This document shows, one piece after another, positions 18,182-28,452 of a DNA stretch of 64,000 bases. The stretch comes from Acinetobacter suaedae (GTDB lineage Bacteria > Pseudomonadota > Gammaproteobacteria > Pseudomonadales > Moraxellaceae): positions 1,364,001-1,428,000 of the forward strand of contig NZ_CP043909.1 in NCBI RefSeq assembly GCF_008630915.1, in the 5' to 3' direction. The position numbers were made by a program, and so were the translations under genes. The first letter of the stretch is position 1, and each line of letters opens with the position of its first letter. A model generated the notes under the pieces. It was not told the origin of the DNA, ran no database searches, and saw nothing but the letters and a program-made list of their open reading frames with translations.

Positions 18182-18595
18182 AGTCGTAGCCCTCGCTTGT
18201 TATTTTATTTACCTACATTGGCATAATTGATTAAGCAAGAACCGTGCACAAAATGTAAAACAGGCAAAAAAAATGTAAGTTAAGTGAAGAAAAGCAGCAA
18301 ACTCTGTCACTTTTATATATGTATGGAAAACTATGTTGTAATTTTGTCTAAACAATAGACTGTTTGACTGAATTAGATTTGAAATTGGGCTGTTTTAACC
18401 CAATAAAAATTTTAAACTCATGGCAGGTCTTAAAGACAGGTTCTCATAGTTGGCGTATGATTTGCTGAGATGTGCTAAATATCTTGAATGCAAAACTTTT
18501 AGACTAAACGGCATAATTTGTGCTAATTGAAAACGCACCCAGAAGTCTTGCCAACAAGACCGTTGACATGAAATTATGAACGATAAGGAATACTG
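18182..18595. other. Intergenic region between the small minus-strand gene and pepN
   Basis: A 414-bp AT-rich gap between divergent genes. It holds a 6-bp inverted repeat ATTGGG / CCCAAT (18384-18404) around a 9-base loop, followed by an A/T-rich tail. It must contain the pepN promoter; the ribosome site AAGGAATACTG sits just before the ATG at 18596. I see no convincing small gene or RNA. Confidence 0.5.
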
Positions 18596-21202
18596 ATGAA
18601 TATCGCGGCGCAACCTCCTGTACAGACGGATCAAACCATTTATTTAAAAGATTATCAAAAGCCATCATTCTTGGTTGATTCAATTCACTTAGATATTCAA
18701 GTGTATGAGGATCATACGATTGTTGACTCAACGCTCGTAATGAAACGCCAAGCGTCTGGCTCACTGACACTCCTTGGCCGTGATTTAGAGTTAAAGTCCA
18801 TTAATCTCAATGGTCAGGTATTAAATTCTGACCAATATGAGCTAGACAGTGAGCAACTGGTGATCATTGATGCACCAGATGAGGTCATTTTACAAACGCA
18901 GGTGATTATTCATCCTGAATCCAATACTCAACTAGAAGGTCTCTATAAGGCTGGGGATTTGTACGTTACCCAAAATGAGCCTGAAGGTTTCCGCAAAATT
19001 ACGTTCTACCCTGATCGACCTGATGTTTTATCTGTATTTACGACACGGGTTGAAGCCGATAAGAAATATCCTGTTTTATTGGCAAATGGTAATTTGCTTG
19101 AAACTGGTGAGGTGGATGAAAATCGCCATTTCGCAATTTGGCAAGATCCGACTAAGAAACCAAGCTATTTATTTGCTTGTGTGATTGGGGACTTGGCTGT
19201 ACTCAAAGACCGTTATACAACTTCTGAAGGTCGTGATGTCGCATTAGAAATTTATGCCGTAGAAAAAGATATTCCTAAGTGTCATATTGCGATGGAAGCG
19301 TTAAAGCACTCGATGCGTTGGGATGAAGAACATTATGGCCGTCCTTATGATCTTGACAACTATATGATTGTCGCCGTGAGCCAGTTCAACATGGGAGCGA
19401 TGGAAAATAAAGGTTTAAATATCTTCAACACCTCATGTGTGCTTGCTGATGAGGAATATACGACTGATGCTGCCATCATGCGAGTGCAGTCTGTGATTGC
19501 CCATGAGTATTTCCATAACTGGACAGGCAACCGTATTACTTGTCGTGATTGGTTCCAACTCTGTTTAAAAGAAGGTTTGACAGTTTTCCGTGATCAGTCT
19601 TTTTCTGAAGATTTACAGTCAGCAGCAGTACAACGTATTGATGATGTGGCTGTGTTAAAATCACATCAATTTCCTGAAGATGCAGGTCCTTTGTCACATC
19701 CTCCACGCCCAGACCATTTTGTTGAAATTAATAACTTCTATACGGCAACGGTTTATGAAAAGGGCGCAGAAATTAACCGTATGATGGCAACGCTATTGGG
19801 TAAAGATAAATATCGTCAAGGTACGGATGAATATTTTGAGCGTCATGATGGACAAGCGGTCACAGTTGAAGATTGGGTTGCTGCGCTTAGCGCAGGTTCG
19901 GGTGTTGATTTATCAAACTTCCTGACTTGGTATAACCAACCAGGTACACCGAAGCTGGAAGTCAATGGTGCGTATGATGCTACGGCTCAAACTTATCGTT
20001 TGAGTTTCAAGCAAAGTCTAAAAGCACATCCAAAATATCCGAATTTAAAAGCTGTACCTATTCCTATTGCTTTAGCCTTATTTAATGCGAAGTCTGGTGA
20101 GCAATACACCTTGCACAGTGCCGATCTATTTGTAAATGATGTAAAAGATGGCATGTATTTGTTTGAGCAAGATGAAGCAACGATTGAATTTATAGGTATT
20201 ACCGAACAACCTGTAGTTTCATTACTGCGTAATTTTTCTGCGCCAGTCAATTTGGTATTTGATTACTCAAATGATGATCTTGCATTCTTGATTCAGCATG
20301 AGACCAATGGTTTTAATCAATGGCAAGCAACGCAGACATTATTAGAGCGTATCTTATTGGAAGATCACAAAGCAGATACTTATATTGATGCCATCAAAAA
20401 TACACTGCCTGATTTAGTCAATAAAGATCCACTGCTTGCTTCTCGATTATTTGATGTCCCAAGTGAAAATTATTTAGGTAGCCGAATTGATCAAGACTAT
20501 GAGCCAGAACTCATTCGTGAAAAACGCGAAGCAGTTTTAGATCGTCTAGCCCGTGAACTGGGTTCATTTTGGAAAGAAACATATTTATCTCTAGACCCTG
20601 ATATGCAAAAAGAATTTTCTTTGGCTATGGGTGTTCGTGCTTTAAAAAATATCATGTTGAGTATGTTGGCCCGTCAAGGTGATGATTCTGTTTTTGATTT
20701 AGCTTATGCGCAATATCAGCAAACAGGAAATATGTCAGAACGTTTAGGAGCATTACGTGTTCTAGTTTGGAATGATGCACCACAGGCTCAACTAGCATTA
20801 GATGACTTTTACAATCGTTTCAAAGATGAAGCCTTATCATTGGATCAATGGTTTACAATCCAAGCTTCTCATCCTTGCGCGACTGCAGAAACCATTGAAT
20901 ATCTAACCAAACATGCCGATTACGATTTAGGCACACCGAACCGAATTCGTTCTGTGAGCGGTGGTTTAGCAAGTAATCCGGTAAATACATGGAGTTTTGG
21001 TGTGGATCATTTCATTGAGTTAGCTGCCTATCTAGATGAAAAGAATCCAATTTTAGGTTCACGTTTATTACAGGTGCTTTCTCGTTGGTATACTTTGATG
21101 GAGCCTCAGCGCAGTCAGGTACAACAAGCGTTAAAAGCATTGCAGCCAAAGGTGAAATCGAAGAATGTGTCAGAAACTTTGAATTCATTATTAAGCATTT
21201 AA
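18596..21202 (+). CDS. pepN: Aminopeptidase N (M1 zinc alanyl aminopeptidase)
   Basis: An 868-residue cytoplasmic M1 aminopeptidase; E. coli PepN is 870. The exopeptidase motif GAMEN is at about 265-269 and is followed by the zinc motif HEYFHNW with the distal Glu in LKEGLTVFRD. The N-terminal beta domain (1-190), the thermolysin-like catalytic domain (190-440), a short beta domain, and the long helical C-terminal superhelix (about 545-868) are all present. It removes N-terminal residues, with broad specificity, during peptide turnover. Monocistronic, with a terminator right after the stop. Confidence 0.96.
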   Translation: MNIAAQPPVQTDQTIYLKDYQKPSFLVDSIHLDIQVYEDHTIVDSTLVMKRQASGSLTLLGRDLELKSINLNGQVLNSDQYELDSEQLVIIDAPDEVILQTQVIIHPESNTQLEGLYKAGDLYVTQNEPEGFRKITFYPDRPDVLSVFTTRVEADKKYPVLLANGNLLETGEVDENRHFAIWQDPTKKPSYLFACVIGDLAVLKDRYTTSEGRDVALEIYAVEKDIPKCHIAMEALKHSMRWDEEHYGRPYDLDNYMIVAVSQFNMGAMENKGLNIFNTSCVLADEEYTTDAAIMRVQSVIAHEYFHNWTGNRITCRDWFQLCLKEGLTVFRDQSFSEDLQSAAVQRIDDVAVLKSHQFPEDAGPLSHPPRPDHFVEINNFYTATVYEKGAEINRMMATLLGKDKYRQGTDEYFERHDGQAVTVEDWVAALSAGSGVDLSNFLTWYNQPGTPKLEVNGAYDATAQTYRLSFKQSLKAHPKYPNLKAVPIPIALALFNAKSGEQYTLHSADLFVNDVKDGMYLFEQDEATIEFIGITEQPVVSLLRNFSAPVNLVFDYSNDDLAFLIQHETNGFNQWQATQTLLERILLEDHKADTYIDAIKNTLPDLVNKDPLLASRLFDVPSENYLGSRIDQDYEPELIREKREAVLDRLARELGSFWKETYLSLDPDMQKEFSLAMGVRALKNIMLSMLARQGDDSVFDLAYAQYQQTGNMSERLGALRVLVWNDAPQAQLALDDFYNRFKDEALSLDQWFTIQASHPCATAETIEYLTKHADYDLGTPNRIRSVSGGLASNPVNTWSFGVDHFIELAAYLDEKNPILGSRLLQVLSRWYTLMEPQRSQVQQALKALQPKVKSKNVSETLNSLLSI

Positions 21203-21218
21203 GCGTTAAAATTTTCTA

Positions 21219-21258
21219 TAACCACAATCGTCATAGTGCGGTTGTGGTTATTCTTTTT
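21219..21258 (+). terminator. pepN terminator
   Basis: TAACCACAA / TTGTGGTTA arms (21219-21227 and 21242-21250) with partly paired interior, then T-rich TTCTTTTTT. Confidence 0.82.
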
Positions 21259-21334
21259 TGATTTTATTTTTTATGGAATTTCCCATTAAATAAAAATTAT
21301 AAAAACATGAAGGGATAGCAGAGGACAACAATAT

Positions 21335-22714
21335 ATGGCGCTGAGCGTATTTGATCTTTTTAAAATTGGTGTTGGACCTTCGAGTTCACATACGGTTGCA
21401 CCAATGAGAGCAGCGTATCGTTTTACTCAATCACTTAAAGTTCAAAATATTTTAAACAAGGTTGCTAGAGTACAAATTTTTTTATACGGTTCATTGTCTT
21501 CTACAGGTGTCGGGCATGGTACAGATCGAGCAACAATATTGGGTTTGATGGGAAATGATCCTGAAACAATTGATATCCCTCACAGCCAAATACAGCTAGA
21601 TCAAGTGTTGCAATCCAAAATATTGATGATAGATGGTACTCATGCGGTAAAGTTTGATCCAAATCAAGATATTATTTTTATTGATGAGGCTTTACCTTAC
21701 CACCCAAATGCGATGACAATAACAGCAGTAGATATTGAAGAAAAATTGCTTTATTCAAATACTTATTACTCGATTGGCGGTGGATTTATTATTGACGAGA
21801 GTCAGGTTGATCAAGGAAGTTTTGTCGAAGACCAGACAGTAGTGCCTTATCCATTTCAAAGTGCTAAAGAACTATTGGCATTATGCAAAACACATCAATG
21901 TAGTGTTAGTCATTTGATGTTAGAAAATGAAAAAAGTTGGCGCAGCGAAGCAGAAATTCGTGCCAAAATTATGCAAATTTGGCAAGTGATGCAAGACTGT
22001 ATCCAAAGCGGTTTGCAACATGAAGGTGTTTTGGCAGGTGGTTTGAATGTGAAACGACGTGCCAAGAATATTCATCAACGCCTATTAAAAAAAGAAAATG
22101 AAAATTTGATTGCAACAACATTTAACGCCATGGAATGGGTGAATCTATACGCGCTCGCTGTTAATGAAGAAAATGCCGCAGGTGGGCGAGTGGTCACAGC
22201 ACCGACGAATGGTGCGGCTGGAATTATTCCAGCAGTGTTATCTTATTATGTTAATTTTTCTAAAGATGAATCTGAAGATACCATTGTAAGATTTTTCTTG
22301 AGTGCCGCAGCAGTAGGTATTCTATGCAAATTGAATGCATCCATTTCTGGCGCTGAAGTTGGATGCCAGGGAGAGGTGGGTTCTGCATGTGCCATGGCAT
22401 CGGCGGGATTAGCTGAAATTTTAGAAGGTACACCTGAACAAGTTGAACATGCTGCTGAAATTGGGCTTGAACATAATTTAGGGCTGACCTGTGACCCAGT
22501 CGGTGGTTTAGTACAAGTTCCATGTATTGAAAGGAATGCCATTGCTGCTGTAAAAGCAATCAATGCGGCTCAGATGGCATTACATGGGGATGGCGATCAT
22601 TTTATTTCATTGGATAAAGTCATTCAAACGATGAAAGAAACAGGCAAGGATATGTCTGATAAGTATAAAGAAACTTCAAAAGGCGGATTAGCAGTCAATT
22701 CGATTGAGTGTTAA
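21335..22714 (+). CDS. sdaA: L-serine ammonia-lyase (iron-sulfur, single chain)
   Basis: A 459-residue enzyme that deaminates L-serine to pyruvate and ammonia. The N-terminal beta domain carries [14 protein letters not shown] (about 12-26); the C-terminal alpha domain has [20 protein letters not shown] and the cysteines that bind the [4Fe-4S] cluster: C in [18 protein letters not shown] and C in [14 protein letters not shown]. This is the fused alpha/beta form found in gamma-proteobacteria, as opposed to the two-subunit Bacillus type. E. coli has three paralogues (sdaA, sdaB, tdcG), so the exact name is by length only. It stands alone, with a terminator after it. Confidence 0.94.
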   Translation: MALSVFDLFKIGVGPSSSHTVAPMRAAYRFTQSLKVQNILNKVARVQIFLYGSLSSTGVGHGTDRATILGLMGNDPETIDIPHSQIQLDQVLQSKILMIDGTHAVKFDPNQDIIFIDEALPYHPNAMTITAVDIEEKLLYSNTYYSIGGGFIIDESQVDQGSFVEDQTVVPYPFQSAKELLALCKTHQCSVSHLMLENEKSWRSEAEIRAKIMQIWQVMQDCIQSGLQHEGVLAGGLNVKRRAKNIHQRLLKKENENLIATTFNAMEWVNLYALAVNEENAAGGRVVTAPTNGAAGIIPAVLSYYVNFSKDESEDTIVRFFLSAAAVGILCKLNASISGAEVGCQGEVGSACAMASAGLAEILEGTPEQVEHAAEIGLEHNLGLTCDPVGGLVQVPCIERNAIAAVKAINAAQMALHGDGDHFISLDKVIQTMKETGKDMSDKYKETSKGGLAVNSIEC

Positions 22715-22759
22715 AAGTAGTTGCACTTGTATAAAGGGGTAACCCAAGAGGTATGATGG

Positions 22760-22801
22760 AAGGGGGATGGATGGAGCTGTTGACGTTTCACATCCCTTTT
22801 T
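22760..22801 (+). terminator. sdaA terminator
   Basis: GGGGGATG (22762-22769) pairs with CATCCCTTTT (22791-22800), using G-T pairs at the foot, followed by a T-rich run. Confidence 0.7.
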
Positions 22802-22864
22802 ATTTGACAACTATTATTGTCATAAATAATATGATTGAGAATTAATCAATATAGATATTAGAAA

Positions 22865-23548
22865 ATGGAAATAAAAACAATCACATTACCAACTCGTCAG
22901 ATCGAGGTTGAGGTTTATGCGCCAGCCGAAACGACTGATAAAGTACCTGCAATTTTGTTACTCCATGAATTATATGGAGTGATTGATGCTTATCGAGAGG
23001 ATGCTCAAGACTTAGCCGATCGGGGATATCTAGTATACGTGCCGAATTTATATAGCGGCGGAGCAGTCAAATATTGCATTCGTGCAATGGTTGCAAAAGC
23101 AGGACGTACCAATGCAGCTGATAGCGAAGTAAATAAAGAAATCCATGTGTTATTGGATGAATTAAAAGTGGATCCGCGATCAAATGGTCGTTTGGGAATG
23201 TTAGGCCAATGTTTAACAGGTGGCTATGTCATTCAAATGGCAAAGCGTGAAGACATGTTAGCACCAGTGGTCTATCATCATTCTTTCGGCATCGAAGGTG
23301 CAGGTGTTCCTAAAACAGAGTCTTTGGATGAAATTAGAATTTTACAAGGACATTGGTCTGAGCAATTTGATCCATTCTGTCCCGCCAGAAAAAGGAATAA
23401 ACTCATCAAGCAATTGGGAGATCGTGTAGAAGCTTATACGTATCCAATGCCACATGGTTTTCGTACGGTAAGCCGTGATCGACCAGAATCAGCATTAGTT
23501 TGGCAACGTACAGTTGATTTTTTTGACCGTGAATTAAAACAAATTTAA
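22865..23548 (+). CDS. Dienelactone hydrolase-family alpha/beta hydrolase
   Basis: A 227-residue alpha/beta hydrolase. The N-terminal strand-turn PAILLLHELYGV is the oxyanion part, the nucleophile elbow is GQCLTGG (Cys at about residue 118), and the C-terminal His is in PMPHGFRTV. The Cys nucleophile is the dienelactone hydrolase type; with a Cys-Asp-His triad it would hydrolyse small lactones or esters. There is no aromatic degradation gene beside it, so the physiological substrate is unknown. The ribosome site is weak (TTAGAAA). A short 73-bp gap leads into the RDD gene on the same strand. Confidence 0.85.
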   Translation: MEIKTITLPTRQIEVEVYAPAETTDKVPAILLLHELYGVIDAYREDAQDLADRGYLVYVPNLYSGGAVKYCIRAMVAKAGRTNAADSEVNKEIHVLLDELKVDPRSNGRLGMLGQCLTGGYVIQMAKREDMLAPVVYHHSFGIEGAGVPKTESLDEIRILQGHWSEQFDPFCPARKRNKLIKQLGDRVEAYTYPMPHGFRTVSRDRPESALVWQRTVDFFDRELKQI

Positions 23549-23621
23549 AGATAAATGTTATATTGTCTCAGAAAAATATCGCTAAACATTGATTTTGTAT
23601 AAACAAAAAAGAGAGGGGAAT

Positions 23622-24044
23622 ATGTCAGATAAATATGAATATGCTGGATTTTGGATACGGGTGGGGGCAGCAATTCTTGATACGATTATTATTTTAGCAG
23701 CCTTAATTCCTTTAATGATGTTATTAACTCCAAGTGTGACTGATAATTTGACTAGAACAAGTTGGTCGTGGAGTGATTGGATCGGGCAGATTTTATCAGC
23801 AATATTTTATATATTTTGTTGGGTTAAGTTTGCAGGTACACCAGGTAAGCGATTATTACGTTTAAAAGTTCTTGATGAACAAACAGGAAATCATATTTCA
23901 GTAGGACAGGGGGTTATTCGCTATATTGGTTATATTCCAGCTACATTGGTATTGTTTATTGGTTTGATTTGGATTGCATTTGATCCCAAAAAACAAGGTT
24001 GGCATGACAAAATGGCAAAAACAGTGGTAGTCAGAGAGCTGTAA
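23622..24044 (+). CDS. RDD-family membrane protein
   Basis: A 140-residue inner-membrane protein. The start at 23622 follows a strong GAGAGGGGAAT ribosome site; an earlier in-frame start would need codons without one. It shows the RDD signature: Arg in [18 protein letters not shown], then a second segment [31 protein letters not shown]. Three to four membrane spans are expected (about 15-35, 55-75, 105-125). RDD proteins are widespread, and some may be transport-related or assist membrane proteins; the function is unknown. It follows the hydrolase with no terminator, so read-through is likely. Confidence 0.85.
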   Translation: MSDKYEYAGFWIRVGAAILDTIIILAALIPLMMLLTPSVTDNLTRTSWSWSDWIGQILSAIFYIFCWVKFAGTPGKRLLRLKVLDEQTGNHISVGQGVIRYIGYIPATLVLFIGLIWIAFDPKKQGWHDKMAKTVVVREL

Positions 24045-24409
24045 ATTTACAGATTTGATTTAGACATGTGTTTGTCACAAAAAATTCATAAAATTAGGGC
24101 TTGTTAATCACATAACATGCCCTAAAATGTGCGCGAGTTTATGTGTTAAGGAATATTTAATGGACAGTTGTTCGAGGTTTGGATTTAAGAAACAATTAAA
24201 TCAAAGCAAAAACTGAGCAAGATCGCCATTAATGTTCGCTATCTTGCAATGAGATAGCTCTGATATTATTTTTTATAAATCCATCAAAAACTTAGCTTTC
24301 AGCAAAATGATTTTGCACGAAGACATTTTTAGGTCTGTTGTCCTAAAAGTGATCATTTTTATGTGCCTAATTTTTAGTGTTTTGCTGATCACGATAACGA
24401 AATTAAAAG
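24045..24409. promoter_or_regulatory. Leader of the MgtC-like gene with three inverted repeats
   Basis: A 365-bp gap holding three repeats: GCAAGAT (24217-24223) with ATCTTGC (24241-24247); GCAAAAT-G-ATTTTGC (24302-24316), a perfect odd palindrome suitable as an operator; and TTTTAGG / CCTAAAA (24327-24333, 24342-24348), a hairpin with an 8-base loop. mgtC genes in other bacteria have long regulated leaders, so a cation-responsive leader is possible. I see no short leader ORF I would call. Confidence 0.5.
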
Positions 24410-25144
24410 TTGAGCAAGTCGATGATGCAGTTTAAATTTCTCCAAGATATTGATTTATCAAATATCGTAGATACTTTAATTAGTCTCAGTGTCGCCTTCA
24501 TTTTAGGTGCTTTGATTGGTTTTGAAAGACAATATCGCCAACGTACTGCTGGTTTAAGAACCAATGTATTGGTGGCTGTTGGGGCCGCGATCTTTGTAGA
24601 TATCGCAATTAACCTTACAGGGGCTGATGGTGCAGTACGTGTAATAGCTTATGTTGTTTCAGGAATAGGATTTTTAGGCGCAGGCGTAATTATGCGCCAA
24701 GAAGGTAATATCCATGGCTTAAATACAGCAGCAACTTTGTGGTGTTCTGCCGCTGTTGGGGCGTCTGCAGGATCCGATCTTATCGTTGAGGCTATTTTAG
24801 CTACTATGTTTATTTTGGCTGCCAATACATTGTTGCGACCAATTGTACATGTGATTGATCGTAAACCATTAGATGATGATACTGAAGTGCTACATGTGAT
24901 CTATATCATTTGTGATCGCAGTCAGAGTAAAGCGGTGATGGATGAGTTGAACTTGACGCTAAAACACCACAATTATCCTGCGAAGGATATTCAGGTAACG
25001 CCCTTTGGAGAAAAGGAAGTTGAAATTGAAGTGATGTTGATTGCAACCTCAATTGAAGCTGAAGAAGCTCAACATATCATTAACCATCTGAATTCTATGC
25101 CACAAATTCGTCAGGCTTTTTGGGATAAGAATGCGATCAATTAA
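24410..25144 (+). CDS. MgtC/SapB-family membrane protein
   Basis: A protein of up to 244 residues. The start is uncertain: TTG at 24410, or ATG at 24422 or 24425; no clean ribosome site distinguishes them. The first about 150 residues form the MgtC core: the basic loop IGFERQYRQRTAGLRTNVLVAVGAA, then GIGFLGAGVIMR, and four to five membrane spans. Residues about 160-244 form a soluble ACT-like domain (HVIYIICDRSQSKAVMDEL). MgtC proteins in Salmonella modulate the F1Fo-ATPase and survival at low Mg2+; many orthologues in environmental bacteria have no known role. The longer, ACT-carrying form here is the SapB type. A structured leader precedes it. Confidence 0.85.
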   Translation: MSKSMMQFKFLQDIDLSNIVDTLISLSVAFILGALIGFERQYRQRTAGLRTNVLVAVGAAIFVDIAINLTGADGAVRVIAYVVSGIGFLGAGVIMRQEGNIHGLNTAATLWCSAAVGASAGSDLIVEAILATMFILAANTLLRPIVHVIDRKPLDDDTEVLHVIYIICDRSQSKAVMDELNLTLKHHNYPAKDIQVTPFGEKEVEIEVMLIATSIEAEEAQHIINHLNSMPQIRQAFWDKNAIN

Positions 25145-25258
25145 GCGAATTGTACAGATTTGTTATGAATAAAATGGGAAGCATTGTCTCATAAATGGTA
25201 TATAAGTCTTGGATTGTTTCAAATAAAATAGAAACACATCGATAACAATGAGAATAGT

Positions 25259-27088
25259 ATGAGTTCAGAAGCTCACTCAATAAGTTTAATCGCCCCTGTC
25301 GTTTTGTTGGCTGCAGCTGTTATTGCTGTCCCAATTTTTAAAAGAATTGGATTAGGGTCTGTTCTAGGATATTTGATCGCTGGATTAATTATTGGACCAT
25401 TTGGTTTTGCCTTTTTTAATGATTCAGCTTCAATCTTACATATAGCAGAGCTGGGTATTGTAATGTACCTATTTGTGATTGGTTTGGAAATGCAACCTTC
25501 ACATCTATGGAGTTTAAGGCGTGAAATATTTGGCTTAGGTAGTTTACAAATTTTAGTAAGCTCTCTGGCCTTGACCGGTGTTGGTATTCTTTTTGGTTTC
25601 ACATGGCAAGTAGCGTTTATTGCTGCAACAGGTTTTGTTTTGACCTCAACAGCGATTGTTATGCAGTTACTCGGTGATCGTGGAGATATTGCACAACCAC
25701 GTGGGCAAAAAATTGTCTCAATTCTATTGTTTGAAGATTTATTAATTGTACCTTTATTGGCACTTGTTGCTTTTATGGCACCAAACCATGTAGTGGAAAG
25801 TACCTCTGCACGGTTAGAAATGATCGGCATCGGTTTGCTCGCAATAGCTGGTTTGATTGCTGCTGGTTATTGGTTGTTAAACCCATTGTTTAAACTTTTG
25901 GCTGCTGCGAAAGCCAGAGAAGTGATGACAGCTGCGGCACTTTTGGTGGTATTAGGTGCTGCATTAATTATGCAAGTAAGTGGACTGTCTATGGCAATGG
26001 GGGCTTTCCTTGCAGGTGTATTGTTATCAGAATCTACATTTAGACATCAAATCGAAGCAGATATTGAGCCTTTCCGAGGAATCTTATTGGGGCTGTTCTT
26101 CCTTGGTGTCGGAATGTCATTGGACTTATCTGTTGTCGCTCAAAACTGGCAACTCATTTTATGTGGTGTAGTGGCATTAATGTTTGTAAAGGCATTGATG
26201 ATCTATATCGTGGCGCGTATTACCAAGAGTTCACATACTGAGGCTTTAGATCGGGCATTACTCATGGCACAAGGTGGTGAGTTTGCTTTTGTATTGTTTG
26301 CTGCAGCGGTCAGTGCACAAGTCATTGATAATATGATTAGATCGAATCTAACAGCAATCGTTGTCCTTTCTATGGTTTTGACGCCGATTATTGGAATTTT
26401 GTTTAAACGTTTTACTGAAACCAAAGATTCGATCTCATTAGAGAATGTGAGTGTTGCAGAAGGTTTAAATGGCAGTGTTTTAATGATTGGTTTTGGTCGT
26501 TTTGGGCAAGTAACTAGTCAATTACTATTGGCACGTGGCGTAGATGTGACCATCATCGATAATGATATTGATATGATTCAAAATGCAGAAAGATTTGGTT
26601 TTAAAATCTATTATGGTGACGGCGCACGTTTAGATATTTTGCATGCATCAGGTGCTGCAACAGCACAAGCAATCGTGGTTTGTGTTGATAGTAAGGAAAC
26701 AACCAATAAAATCGTTGAATTGGTTGGACATGAGTTCCCATTAGCAAAGCTGCTTGTGAGATCTTATGACAGAGAGCATTCGCTTTATTTGGTGAAGCAA
26801 AAAGTCGATTATATGATTCGTGAAACCTTTGAATCTGCGATTAAATTTGGTGGTGTGATCTTAAAAGAGCTTGGTGTCGATCAAGACGAGGTAAGACGTA
26901 TTACTCATGAAATTCGTGATCGAGATGAAGAGCGCTTTGAAACTGAAATTGCTGCCGATGATGTTTATGCCGGTGCTGGACTACAATATACGCATGCGCA
27001 ACCAAGACCAACGGCTCCATTGATTCAACCGCAACAGGTTGGGCGTATTTTAAATGATGATGAAGCTCAAAAAGACTTAGATAAATAG
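25259..27088 (+). CDS. CPA2-family cation/proton antiporter with RCK/TrkA-N domain (Kef-like)
   Basis: A 609-residue protein with about 12-13 membrane spans (residues 5-385, Na+/H+ exchanger domain) and a cytosolic RCK domain (about 400-525). The RCK Rossmann motif is GFGRFGQVTSQLLLARGVDVTIIDND, which binds NAD(H). The membrane part includes the TSTAIVMQLL segment with a transport-type QLLGDRGD loop. This matches KefB/KefC: glutathione-gated K+ efflux systems that protect against electrophiles. A Q-rich tail after 545 is poorly conserved. No KefF/KefG partner gene is adjacent, and the glutathione pocket cannot be checked by eye, so I call it Kef-like only. A terminator follows. Confidence 0.88.
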   Translation: MSSEAHSISLIAPVVLLAAAVIAVPIFKRIGLGSVLGYLIAGLIIGPFGFAFFNDSASILHIAELGIVMYLFVIGLEMQPSHLWSLRREIFGLGSLQILVSSLALTGVGILFGFTWQVAFIAATGFVLTSTAIVMQLLGDRGDIAQPRGQKIVSILLFEDLLIVPLLALVAFMAPNHVVESTSARLEMIGIGLLAIAGLIAAGYWLLNPLFKLLAAAKAREVMTAAALLVVLGAALIMQVSGLSMAMGAFLAGVLLSESTFRHQIEADIEPFRGILLGLFFLGVGMSLDLSVVAQNWQLILCGVVALMFVKALMIYIVARITKSSHTEALDRALLMAQGGEFAFVLFAAAVSAQVIDNMIRSNLTAIVVLSMVLTPIIGILFKRFTETKDSISLENVSVAEGLNGSVLMIGFGRFGQVTSQLLLARGVDVTIIDNDIDMIQNAERFGFKIYYGDGARLDILHASGAATAQAIVVCVDSKETTNKIVELVGHEFPLAKLLVRSYDREHSLYLVKQKVDYMIRETFESAIKFGGVILKELGVDQDEVRRITHEIRDRDEERFETEIAADDVYAGAGLQYTHAQPRPTAPLIQPQQVGRILNDDEAQKDLDK

Positions 27089-27117
27089 ACCTAAATTTTC
27101 ATATTGCTGTAGAAGGG

Positions 27118-27151
27118 TAAGCCTTAGATTTAGACCTAAGGCTTATTTTTT
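27118..27151 (+). terminator. Terminator of the Kef-like gene
   Basis: TAAGCCTTAG / CTAAGGCTTA with an 8-base loop, then TTTTTT at 27146-27151. It overlaps the end of the convergent benE-like gene. Confidence 0.85.
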
Positions 27152-28308
27152 AACTTGAAAATAATTAAAACGACGATTCCAAGGATTAATCCCCAAAATG
27201 CAGAACCAACCCCTAAAAATTGCACACCAGAAGCACTACATAAGAACGTAAGTAACGCTGCTTCACGTTCTTCAACATTGGCAAAAGCTACAGCAATGTT
27301 ATGACTAATCGTTGCGAAAAGGGCAATACCTGCAAGCGCAACGATGAAAATTTGTGGGAATGACATCAGTAAACTAACTAACGTCGCCGCAAAAAGTCCC
27401 ATTAAAACATAAAATAAACCACAACTTATGCCTGCAATATAGCGTTTGCTTGGATCAGGATGCACTTGATCATCCAAGCTTACTGCGGCACTGATCGCTG
27501 CCAAATTTACTGAGAAACATCCAAATGGTGCAAAAACAGTATGTGCAATACCTGTCCAGCCTACAAGTTGATTGACGTGAGGATGATAACCATAGCTTAT
27601 AATCATCGCGATACCGGGTAGGTTTTGCGAAGTCATATTGATCACAAATAAAGGCAAAGCCAAACCTAGAATTGCAGACCATGAAAATGAGGGCTGCATC
27701 CACACGGGCTGTGTCAATGCCCAAGAGATCGGTGCGAGCTGAAAGTTAATGAATAATGGACAAATTGCAGCGCCTAAAATAACTGTTAGTACAATGCTGT
27801 AACGTGGGAATAAGCGTTTTGAAAGTAAATAAATTGCCAACATGCTAAGGATAAAACCTAGATGTGTTTCTAAGCTGCTAAAGATTTGTATACCAAACTT
27901 TAAGAGGATCCCTGCAAGCATGGCACAGGTTAGGCTGGCTGGAATATGAGCCAATAATCTTTGGAAAACACCAGAGAAACCAACAACTGCAATTGCAATC
28001 CCGCAGATGACAAATGCACCGATGGCTTCATAGAGATCATAATGTCCTGTGGAAGCAATAATTAAGGCAATGCCAGGGGTAGACCAAGCTGTGGCAACAG
28101 GATATTTATATTTCCAAGATAACAATAAACCTGAAAGACCAATCGCTAAACCTAGCGCCCAAAACCAAGAGCTAATTTGTGCGGTATTTGCGCCAAGGGA
28201 TTGCGCCCCTTGTATAACCAATACTGCTGAAACACTAATACCAATCAGAAATGTGATAAAGCCAGCGAATACAGCAGGGATTGAAAAATCTTGGATTAGG
28301 CGTTGCAT
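27136..28308 (-). CDS. BenE-family transporter (benzoate/proton symporter-like)
   Basis: A 390-residue inner-membrane protein with about 12 hydrophobic segments. It matches the BenE family in length and in motifs such as ATAWSTPGIALI near the N-terminus and VNMTSQNLPGIAMI in the middle, with repeated Gly/Pro-rich turns. BenE of Acinetobacter imports benzoate, but here there is no ben/cat gene beside it, so the substrate may differ. It converges on the Kef-like gene and overlaps its terminator. The promoter side faces 28309-28452, an AT-rich gap. Confidence 0.87.
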   Translation of the reverse strand: MQRLIQDFSIPAVFAGFITFLIGISVSAVLVIQGAQSLGANTAQISSWFWALGLAIGLSGLLLSWKYKYPVATAWSTPGIALIIASTGHYDLYEAIGAFVICGIAIAVVGFSGVFQRLLAHIPASLTCAMLAGILLKFGIQIFSSLETHLGFILSMLAIYLLSKRLFPRYSIVLTVILGAAICPLFINFQLAPISWALTQPVWMQPSFSWSAILGLALPLFVINMTSQNLPGIAMIISYGYHPHVNQLVGWTGIAHTVFAPFGCFSVNLAAISAAVSLDDQVHPDPSKRYIAGISCGLFYVLMGLFAATLVSLLMSFPQIFIVALAGIALFATISHNIAVAFANVEEREAALLTFLCSASGVQFLGVGSAFWGLILGIVVLIIFKLKNKP

Positions 28309-28452
28309 CTATATATCTATTATTGATTAGAAATTTATTGAAAAGTATACCGTTTATACAGCATAAAACGTAGTTCTAAGATGATTGAATAAATTGATCA
28401 TTTGATCTAAAAAGATGGAGATGAAACATGATCAAAATACATCTGGTTCTGA

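Noticed and set aside
25273..25830. A 185-codon open frame antisense to the Kef-like gene
   Set aside because: It is a shadow of the membrane domain on the other strand; no ribosome site or recognisable product.
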